Shown here: positions 58,585 to 64,000 of the stretch, piece by piece
Position numbering within the stretch: position 1 is the first letter of the stretch
Layout of the letters: each line of letters begins with the position of its first letter
Assembly: GCA_963846915.1 (NCBI GenBank)
Contig: CAWJXV010000004.1
Location: 248,001-312,000 of the forward strand
Direction of reading: 5' to 3'
Origin: PALSA-612 sp963846915
GTDB taxonomy: Bacteria > Actinomycetota > Thermoleophilia > Gaiellales > Gaiellaceae
DNA: 64,000 nt
The notes under the pieces: generated by a model
Seen by the model: only the letters and a program-made list of their open reading frames with translations
Told to the model about the DNA's origin: nothing
Databases searched by the model: none
Made by a program: the position numbers and the translations under genes

Positions 58585-58882
58585 CGCGCCTCTCGAGCTG
58601 CACGCGCAGCGCCTGGATCGTGTCCTGGAGCTCCCGCAGCTCGCCGCGGAAACGGCGCTCGGTCTCGTGCAGCATCGCCGAGTGCTCCGCCCGCTCCGAT
58701 TCGAGCTGCTGTCGGAGCGCCTTCACGGTCGACTTCAGCTCGGAGCACTCCGAGGCCGCGTCGGCGACGGCCCGCTGTGTCCGCTCGGCAGCGTCCTGCT
58801 CCTTGAGCTCCAGGGCCTCGCGCATCGCAGCCACCGACTGCTCGAGCTCGCGGACCTCCATCGCGTGGTCGATGTCCTGCAC
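58577..58882 (-). CDS. Small coiled-coil protein coupled to the adenylate cyclase
   Basis: A 101-aa protein that is one long heptad-repeat helix (VRELEQSVAAMREALELKEQ, LKSTVKALRQQLESERAEHS, LRELQDTIQALRVQLERR). No other domain is visible. It overlaps the cyclase start by 8 nt, so the two are made together, and it may bring cyclase units into a dimer or link them to a partner. The GTG start lies 7 nt from TATTTT (complement of 58890-58895), an AT-rich -10 box in a GC-rich genome, with no ribosome site. Confidence 0.75.
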   Translation of the reverse strand: MQDIDHAMEVRELEQSVAAMREALELKEQDAAERTQRAVADAASECSELKSTVKALRQQLESERAEHSAMLHETERRFRGELRELQDTIQALRVQLERRGV

Positions 58883-58930
58883 CAGGCGGAAAATAGCGCC
58901 CTCGGGAGTCCGGCGATAGACGGACAGGCG

Positions 58931-59431
58931 CTAGAGGCGCTCGACGAGCTCGTCGAGCGGCTTCCGATCCGCCCGGGCGCTCCATTCGGAGGGTGATCGA
59001 CGTTCCGGGCTGCGATCGTGCTCCGGGAAGCCGAAGGTGAGGACGACCGCGATCACGTCGTCATCGCCGAGGCCGAGCGCGGCCCGGGCCTTGTCGGCAT
59101 CGGCGACCCCGTTCGGGCACGAGGCGACCCCGTCGTTCCAGGCCGCGAGCATCATGTTCTGCAGGCAGCGACCGGCGTCGAGACCGCCCGGGCCGACGAT
59201 CGCGACCACGAGCTGCGCCCCCCGCACGTTCTCGGCCGCGTAGACCGCCTCGGCGATGTGCTCGCGGCGATCGGCGCTCTCGACGACCAGGAACCGCCAC
59301 GGCTGCCTGTTCCGAGCACTTCCGGCGAGCCGCCCGGCGTCCAGGATGCGGTACTGGACGTCCTCGGGGATCGGACGATCGGCATAGCGCCGAGTGTCCC
59401 GTTTGCTGGCGATGGCGAGGAAGGCGTCCAT
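58931..59431 (-). CDS. Nitroreductase-family protein
   Basis: A 166-aa FMN-dependent reductase. KRDTRRYADRPIPEDVQYRI contains the FMN-phosphate Arg cluster; SARNRQPWRFLVVES and DAGRCLQNMMLAAWNDGVAS are the usual central motifs. At 166 aa it is a compact member. Substrate unknown (nitroaromatics, enones, or a flavin cofactor). A TACCAT box (complement of 59440-59445) lies 8 nt before the ATG with no ribosome site. Confidence 0.88.
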   Translation of the reverse strand: MDAFLAIASKRDTRRYADRPIPEDVQYRILDAGRLAGSARNRQPWRFLVVESADRREHIAEAVYAAENVRGAQLVVAIVGPGGLDAGRCLQNMMLAAWNDGVASCPNGVADADKARAALGLGDDDVIAVVLTFGFPEHDRSPERRSPSEWSARADRKPLDELVERL

Positions 59432-59532
59432 AGTCTGGGATGGTAGGCGGTGGGTCGACTGTCGCGTTGTCGCAAACCGGGACGCCCGGGGCCTGTAATA
59501 CTGCGTCCGACCGAGGGGACGGGAGGGTGTAG

Positions 59533-61197
59533 GTGCGATTGTCGGGTATCGGCGGGCTGTTGGTGGTCGTGGTTTTGTTCCTGGCGACGACGAATGCGTT
59601 CGGGGTGTCGGGGGGCGATACGATCACGACGATCGCCGGCACCGGGACTGCCGGTTTCTCGGGTGAGGGCGGGCAGGCGACGTCGGCGCAGCTCAGCTAC
59701 CCGATCGGTGTGGCGGTCGACCAGCAGGGCGGCGCGTACATCGCCGACTACCTCAACAATCGCGTTCGCAAGGTGAGTGGTGGGATCATCACGACCGTGG
59801 CCGGCACGGGCACGGCGGGGTATTCGGGTGACGGCGGACAGGCGACCTCCGCGCAGCTCAACAACCCGGTCGGTGTGGCGGTCGACGCGCAGGGCAGCGT
59901 GTACATCGCCGACTACGCCAACCATCGGGTTCGCAAGGTGAGTGGTGGGATCATCACGACCGTGGCCGGCACGGGCACGGCGGGGTATTCGGGTGACGGC
60001 GGGCAGGCGACCTCCGCGCAGCTCAACTTCCCGGTCGGGGTCGCGGTCGATGCGCAGGGCAGCGTGTACATCGCCGACTCCGGCAATTTTCGCGTTCGCA
60101 AGGTGAGTGGTGGGGTCATCACGACCGTGGCCGGCACGGGCACGGCCGGGTATTCGGGTGACGGCGGCCAGGCGACGTCCGCGCAGCTCAACGTCCCCTT
60201 CGGTGTGGCGGTCGACGCGCAGGGCAACCTGTACATCGCCGACCAACTCAACCATCGCGTTCGCAAGGTGAGTGGTGGGATCATCACGACCGTGGCCGGC
60301 ACGGGCACGGCCGGGTTCTCGGGTGACGGCGGGCAGGCGACGTCGGCGCAGCTCAACCAGCCGGTCGGTGTGGCGGTCGATGCGCAGGACGGCCTGTACA
60401 TCGCCGACGACGCTAACCATCGGGTGCGGAAGGTGAGCGGGGGGACCATCACGTCGATCGCCGGCACGGGCACGGCCGGGTATTCGGGGGACGGCGGCCA
60501 GGCGACCTCGGCACAGCTCAACGGCCCGGCCGGGGTGGCCGTTGACGCGCAGGGCAGCCTCTACATCGTCGACCAGGGCAACCAGCGGGTGCGCAGAATC
60601 GAGAACAAGCTGCCGGTCGCGTCGATCAACGCCAGCCCATCCAGCGGTCAGGCGCCGCTGACGGTCAAGTTCGACGGCTCTCAGTCGAGCGATCCGGACG
60701 GGCAGATCACGGCCTATGCCTGGCAGTTCGGCGACGGCGGTACGTCGAGCGGTGCGACCGTCAGCCACCAGTACACGAAGGCCGGGACGTTCACGGCCAC
60801 GCTGACCGTCACCGATGACTCAGGCGCCACTGCTTCGACGACCAGAGCGATCACCGCCAGCGCCCCGCCGCCGCCGCCTCCGCCGCCACCGGCCAAGCCC
60901 AGGTTGACGGCGAGCAAATTGATCGTCGGGAAAGCAGTAGCCGGAAAGGCATTCACGGTCTCGACCACCGTGAAGAACTCGAGGACCGGCCGCACCCTCA
61001 AGGGACAGGTCTCTTGCACAGGCAAGCTGAACGGCAAGCCGCTCGCGACAGCCCATCGGTCGAGCCGCACGAACGGCAAGACCAGCTGCACCTGGCAGCT
61101 ACCCAATACAGCGCACGGTAAGAAGTTCACCGGCACCATCGCCGCCACCTATAAAGGCGTGAAGGTCAGCCGTTCCTTTGCGGTAAAGGTCGTCTAG
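59533..61197 (+). CDS. Secreted NHL-repeat/PKD-domain surface protein
   Basis: A 554-aa exported protein. A signal peptide (LSGIGGLLVVVVLFLATTNA) is followed by six nearly identical 56-residue NHL-type repeats (ITTVAGTGTAGYSGDGGQAT, SAQLNNPVGVAVDAQGSVYI, ADYANHRVRKVSGG). A PKD domain comes next (~360-440; DPDGQITAYAWQFGDGG). Then there are a polyproline linker (nine prolines), and a C-terminal ~100-residue beta domain with a Cys pair (QVSCTGKL and KTSCTWQL). It probably forms a six-bladed propeller at the cell surface, with protein- or sugar-binding function. The GTG start follows GGGAGGG. Confidence 0.9.
   Translation: MRLSGIGGLLVVVVLFLATTNAFGVSGGDTITTIAGTGTAGFSGEGGQATSAQLSYPIGVAVDQQGGAYIADYLNNRVRKVSGGIITTVAGTGTAGYSGDGGQATSAQLNNPVGVAVDAQGSVYIADYANHRVRKVSGGIITTVAGTGTAGYSGDGGQATSAQLNFPVGVAVDAQGSVYIADSGNFRVRKVSGGVITTVAGTGTAGYSGDGGQATSAQLNVPFGVAVDAQGNLYIADQLNHRVRKVSGGIITTVAGTGTAGFSGDGGQATSAQLNQPVGVAVDAQDGLYIADDANHRVRKVSGGTITSIAGTGTAGYSGDGGQATSAQLNGPAGVAVDAQGSLYIVDQGNQRVRRIENKLPVASINASPSSGQAPLTVKFDGSQSSDPDGQITAYAWQFGDGGTSSGATVSHQYTKAGTFTATLTVTDDSGATASTTRAITASAPPPPPPPPPAKPRLTASKLIVGKAVAGKAFTVSTTVKNSRTGRTLKGQVSCTGKLNGKPLATAHRSSRTNGKTSCTWQLPNTAHGKKFTGTIAATYKGVKVSRSFAVKVV
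59618..60600 (+). repeat. Six 168-bp tandem repeats in the NHL gene
   Basis: Each unit encodes one NHL repeat of 56 codons. The DNA is nearly identical between units (for example ATCATCACGACCGTGGCCGG), implying recent duplication or gene conversion. Units may expand or contract by recombination. Confidence 0.8.
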
Positions 61198-61291
61198 ATC
61201 GTCCGCATCGCACTCGGGGCATCGCTCCTCGAGCATGCACTCGTGTAGCTGAGGGCGCAGAGGTTTGGTCAGCCGTGGATGCCCCGCGGCA

Positions 61292-61326
61292 GAGGGACGG
61301 CACGCACCGGCTTCGAGCCGTCCCTC
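61292..61326. terminator. Bidirectional terminator-like hairpin
   Basis: GAGGGACGG (61292-61300) and CCGTCCCTC (61318-61326) form a perfect 9-bp stem with a 17-nt loop, between the convergent NHL and cupin genes (gap 61198-61338). The GGGAC/GTCCC arms recall the dispersed repeat family, but with a longer loop. Confidence 0.65.
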
Positions 61327-61338
61327 CCTCGAAAGCCT

Positions 61339-61701
61339 CTACGGGCGCGCGTATGCCTCAGCCGACTGCGGCTGAAACTCGAAGCCGACGAACGGCTCGT
61401 CGCCGACGACCTCCGCCTGGTGTCCGGGCTCGATCACATACGTATCACCGGGCCCCAGCTCGACGTCGGTGCCGTCCTCGTGGACGATCCGCAGCCTTCC
61501 CGACTGCACGACGCCCAGGTGCCGCAACTGGCAGCTGTCCGTTCCGACAATCGGCTTGATGCACTCCGACCACGTCCACCCAGGCTCCATCGTGAGGCGT
61601 GCAGCGGTCGTGCCGGCCATGTGCACGACGTCCGCCCGTGTCCTGTCGGGAGTTCGACTCTCGTCCGGAGAGTCGAAGCTGCGCTTCTCGACACCAGCCA
61701 T
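61339..61701 (-). CDS. Cupin-domain protein
   Basis: A 120-aa cupin of the type with a long first strand. GWTWSECIKPIVGTDSCQLR, then HLGVVQSGRLRIVHEDGTDV (one His) and YVIEPGHQAEVVGDEP (second motif, one His). The usual HxH pair of the first motif is replaced by Gln-Leu-Arg-His, so metal binding is uncertain. ATG 61701 follows AGGAGGTTGGG. Upstream, TTGACATAGTG at about 61728-61738 (complement) looks like promoter sequence. Confidence 0.78.
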   Translation of the reverse strand: MAGVEKRSFDSPDESRTPDRTRADVVHMAGTTAARLTMEPGWTWSECIKPIVGTDSCQLRHLGVVQSGRLRIVHEDGTDVELGPGDTYVIEPGHQAEVVGDEPFVGFEFQPQSAEAYARP

Positions 61702-62032
61702 GCCCAACCTCCTCAGTCGAGTCCGCTCACTATGTCAAAACCCGACTTGGGTGGCTGACCGGCGACCCGCACAGCGGGGTCGGAGGTGCCCCGGTTCCGG
61801 GCCGTTGTCTTGGCGCCGTGAGGGAAGCCTGCCGAGGAACCGCAAGCCCGGCGTTCGGTGGGAGGCTCATGTTTCGTCTGCCGGGCGTCGATACGGGGTT
61901 GTCATGTGCGCCTTGCCGGTTGTCGACCACGGGACGTCGCCGGTCGGAGCGGAGCCGTTCTTCGGAGGAGGGTTCCGCGAGCGTTTGACCGTTCAGCGCG
62001 GATCCTCGGCGGCCGACCACGGCCGAGACGAC
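61702..62032. other. 331-bp region without a convincing gene; structured segment near 61820-61870
   Basis: It holds the promoter and ribosome site of the cupin on its left. The segment GCCTGCCGAGGAACCG (61828-61843) can pair in large part with CGGCGTTCGGTGGGAGGC (61850-61867), making a long imperfect stem. Frames crossing it have biased composition and no recognisable protein. It may be a structured RNA or the remnant of a mobile element. Confidence 0.3.
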
Positions 62033-62326
62033 ATGACTGTCCTGTCGCCCGAGCTCGTCCTGGTCTGCCCCGATCTCCGCGAACTCGCATTGCAACAACT
62101 TCCCGAGGGTCGTCCGGATTGTCTCCGTCCGCGACTGCGACTCGTCGAGCCGTCCGAGGACGACGTCGTCATCGACGGGAACGCCCCCGAGGGACTCGAT
62201 CCGCCGCTCGTCGTCTCGATACTCGCCTACGCGATTAACGAGTCGGTCAGTGTCGCGATCAAAGGTGCCGCGTTCGTCGCGGTGTTGTCTGCGCTCCTCC
62301 TCCTCGCGGTGCAAATCTTTCACTAG
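62033..62326 (+). CDS. Small tail-anchored membrane protein of unknown function
   Basis: A 97-aa protein I do not recognise by name. SPELVLVCPDLRELALQQLP starts the soluble part, and a C-terminal hydrophobic helix (AAFVAVLSALLLLAVQIFH) would anchor it in the membrane. Similar short proteins with an SPELVLVDPEL opening are, as far as I recall, common in related actinobacteria. The ATG at 62033 gives this form; the longer frame is discarded. The stop shares the palindrome CTAG (62323-62326) with the convergent transporter gene. Confidence 0.55.
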   Translation: MTVLSPELVLVCPDLRELALQQLPEGRPDCLRPRLRLVEPSEDDVVIDGNAPEGLDPPLVVSILAYAINESVSVAIKGAAFVAVLSALLLLAVQIFH

Positions 62327-63474
62327 ACGTCTGCTAGCTCGCGCGCACCGCCGCGGTGTCGCCGGAGGGCGAGCAGCGTCGCCACGCAGGCTCCGCTGAG
62401 CAGGAGGAACGGCACGGCGTCGCTCGTCGCCTTGGCGATCGCGCCTCCGGCCGCCGAGCCGAGCGCCTGACCCGGCGCCCAGGCGAGGTTCATGAGCGCG
62501 AACGCCCAGGCAAGATGGAGGTCGATCCGCTGGGCGGCGTCCGCGAGTACCGCCATCGCCGGTGCCCAGGAGAGGCCGAACGCAGCCGAGGCGAGAACGG
62601 CGGCGACACCGAGCAGCCAGGCCTGGTTCGGCCAGGGAAGCACGGCGGCTCCGACCGCCGAAGCGGTGAGGCTGACCGAGACCGCCCGCCGCCGGCCCCG
62701 GCGATCGGCAAGCCGCCCCGAGAACGGCGAGGCGACCGCCTCGACCGCCGCCGCGGTGACGAAGACGGCGCCGATCGCAACGGCGCCGACGCCGAGGTCC
62801 GAGAGCCGCAGGGGTACGAGCACGACCGTCGTTCCGAAGAGGAGCGCGGGCAACGCGACCAGCCAGAGCCCGCCGAGCAGCGAGCGGTCGTGCGAGGCGC
62901 GCCAGAGATCGGCGAGCGACTGCACGCGCCGCAGGGGCGGCTGTTCGGTTCCGACCGCGAAGGCGGCGACTCCGAGCGCGACCGCCGCAACGGCCGCGAA
63001 CGTGCTCCCGGTGCCGACGAGCGAGGCGATGCCGCCGAGCCCCGGGCCGAACAGCGCCCCGACGATCGCGATGCCGATCGTCTGTCCGATCAGGGCGCCG
63101 CTCCGATCGCTCGGTGCCACCGCGACGAGCCAGCTCAGCGCCGCCGTCCACGCGCAAGCGCTCCCGATCCCCTGGACGAAGCGGGCGGAGTCGAGCAGCA
63201 GGATCGATCCACCGAAGCCGAAGACGATCGACGTCGCCGCGACCGTGGCCAGCCCCACGACCGCCGTCGCCCTGACGCCGACCTTGACCGCCAAGAGCCC
63301 GCTCGGAATCGCCCCGACGAGCACGCCCGCCGGGTAGGCCGCGGCGAGGACGCCGACGCCTGCCTTGGAAAGCTCGAAGCGATGAGCGTAGTGCGGCAGC
63401 AGCGGCGTCAGCATCGCGAAGAACAGCGTGTCGACGAACACGATCGCGCTGGCCAGGAGGACGACTCGTCGCAC
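62323..63474 (-). CDS. MFS transporter
   Basis: A 383-aa transporter with about twelve membrane helices. The motif SGRLADRRGRRRAVSVSLTA is the loop 2-3/8-9 type A motif of drug and sugar exporters; the N-terminal half has AVKVGVRATAVVGLA in the corresponding place. Probably proton-driven export of a small molecule. The GTG start is leaderless, with TAGGGT (complement of 63481-63486) 6 nt upstream. Confidence 0.9.
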   Translation of the reverse strand: MRRVVLLASAIVFVDTLFFAMLTPLLPHYAHRFELSKAGVGVLAAAYPAGVLVGAIPSGLLAVKVGVRATAVVGLATVAATSIVFGFGGSILLLDSARFVQGIGSACAWTAALSWLVAVAPSDRSGALIGQTIGIAIVGALFGPGLGGIASLVGTGSTFAAVAAVALGVAAFAVGTEQPPLRRVQSLADLWRASHDRSLLGGLWLVALPALLFGTTVVLVPLRLSDLGVGAVAIGAVFVTAAAVEAVASPFSGRLADRRGRRRAVSVSLTASAVGAAVLPWPNQAWLLGVAAVLASAAFGLSWAPAMAVLADAAQRIDLHLAWAFALMNLAWAPGQALGSAAGGAIAKATSDAVPFLLLSGACVATLLALRRHRGGARELADV

Positions 63475-63586
63475 CGACCAACCCTAGTCGGCTGCCGTTC
63501 GCCAGGGCGGTCGTCTGCCGCCGAGGGCATCCGCGCGGCGAAGGTGGAGGTGCTCGCAGCGCTGCGACACGCGTAGGCTGAGGCGC

Positions 63587-64000
63587 GTGATCGTCGCCCC
63601 GTACACGGAGCGTCCCGACCTCGTGGCGCGGATCGGGGAGATCGAGGACGTCTGGGCCGAGTTCATCCACCATGCGGAGGCGAACCGCCACTGGCCGCGG
63701 CTCCGCGAGGAGTTCCCCGACTTCCAGCTGATCCTCTACGACGACGAGACGGACACGGTGCTCGGCCGCTGCCAGACGGTCCCCTTCCGCTGGAACGGCC
63801 GCCGGAACGACCTCCCCGACGGCGTCGAGGGCGTCATGCAGCAGGTGTTCGAGCAGGACCGAGGCGAGCCGAACACGCTGTCGGCCCTCGTCGCCATCGT
63901 CGATCCCCGCCACCAGGGGCGCCGGCTCAGTCCGCTGATCCTCGGAGCGATGCGCGACGTGGCCGGACGCTACGGGCTGCAGGCACTCGTCGCGCCGGTG
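63587..64000 (+). CDS. GNAT-like acetyltransferase, 3' partial
   Basis: The first 138 codons of a protein that continues beyond the window. VIVAPYTERPDLVARIGEIE opens it, and the acetyl-CoA-binding segment is VDPRHQGRRLSPLILGAMRD, in which the usual R/Q-x-x-G-x-G/A has Gln-Gly-Arg-Arg-Leu. The acceptor is unknown. The GTG at 63587 is 7 nt from TAGGCT (63574-63579) with no ribosome site. Confidence 0.75.
   Translation, partial: MIVAPYTERPDLVARIGEIEDVWAEFIHHAEANRHWPRLREEFPDFQLILYDDETDTVLGRCQTVPFRWNGRRNDLPDGVEGVMQQVFEQDRGEPNTLSALVAIVDPRHQGRRLSPLILGAMRDVAGRYGLQALVAPV

Noticed and set aside
59913..60521. Antisense frame through the NHL repeats
   Set aside because: It is open only because the repeat units are identical and GC-biased; the translation simply repeats a meaningless unit (TVVMIPPLTLRTR).
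59618..60600. CRISPR-like repeat array
   Set aside because: The repeats are 168 bp, in frame and protein-coding; there are no short repeats with unique spacers and no cas genes.
61730..63913. Long open frame (727 codons) on the minus strand
   Set aside because: It is a shadow of the MFS transporter and neighbouring sequence: arginine-rich composition, no domains, and it runs across the real genes in another frame.
1..64000. tRNA, rRNA or phage/IS genes
   Set aside because: I looked for tRNA cloverleaf ends, rRNA signatures, integrases and transposases on both strands and found none that I can support.

Overview
The window is a high-GC, gene-dense stretch of bacterial chromosome that reads as an actinobacterium. 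Thermoleophilia (Gaiellales/Solirubrobacterales relatives) is my best guess. The signs are GC-rich third codon positions, frequent GTG starts, an F420-type luciferase-like oxidoreductase with PPOX-class flavin/F420-binding proteins, and many genes with an actinobacterial TAnnnT -10 box only 6-8 nt before the start codon and no Shine-Dalgarno (probably leaderless mRNAs). The class-level assignment is inference. I see no rRNA, tRNA, CRISPR array, prophage or transposase gene.

Layout. 1-9273: the end of a fused B12 diol/glycerol dehydratase (PduC-PduD) without a small subunit, a flavin oxidoreductase, small enzymes, a cupin with a palindromic operator, and a molybdenum-hydroxylase operon (FAD subunit, 2Fe-2S subunit, and a molybdopterin subunit split into two genes). 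9435-13782: a membrane GAF-GGDEF-EAL protein with a damaged EAL site, and a secreted subtilase with a Trp-every-fifth-residue tail. 13948-18463: Mo-hydroxylase maturation genes (MoxR ATPase, VWA protein, two halves of XdhC) interrupted by an O-methyltransferase, then MsrB. 18716-27313: lactonase, isochorismatase-fold hydrolase, alcohol dehydrogenase, thioesterase, CoA ligase, cupin, ECF42-type sigma factor, a frameshifted acetyltransferase, methyltransferase and NIPSNAP protein.

27348-32179 is a six-gene catabolic operon (SDR, cupin, ThDP enzyme, SRPBCC, RidA, amidase) headed by a palindrome that matches the one before the cupin at 5004. 32330-40059 (minus strand) is a seven-gene operon: sugar-kinase-fold protein, amine oxidase, a second complete Mo-hydroxylase, CoA ligase and enoyl-CoA hydratase, almost every junction overlapping by 4 nt. 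Its upstream region is a 217-bp element with 16-bp perfect inverted ends. 40261-44209: PPOX protein, small cysteine-motif protein and luciferase-like oxidoreductase from overlapping divergent promoters, LarA homolog and LysR regulator. 44286-53403: a complete branched-chain-type ABC importer in one run with a VOC protein, beta-propeller lipoprotein, the Tm-1-like/TIM-barrel pair and a cupin. 53576-64000: quinone oxidoreductase, M3 peptidase, GAF-PAS adenylate cyclase, nitroreductase, NHL-PKD surface protein, cupin, MFS exporter and the start of an acetyltransferase.

Taken together the genes suggest a soil or sediment heterotroph that takes up and oxidises nitrogenous or aromatic carboxylic compounds through Mo-hydroxylases, CoA ligation and amide/enamine hydrolysis. 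The most unusual non-coding content is (i) a family of GGGAC-n-GTCCC palindromic repeats in at least nine intergenic or gene-end positions, (ii) a pair of matching 23-bp operators 22 kb apart, and (iii) the 217-bp inverted-repeat element at the head of the seven-gene operon.
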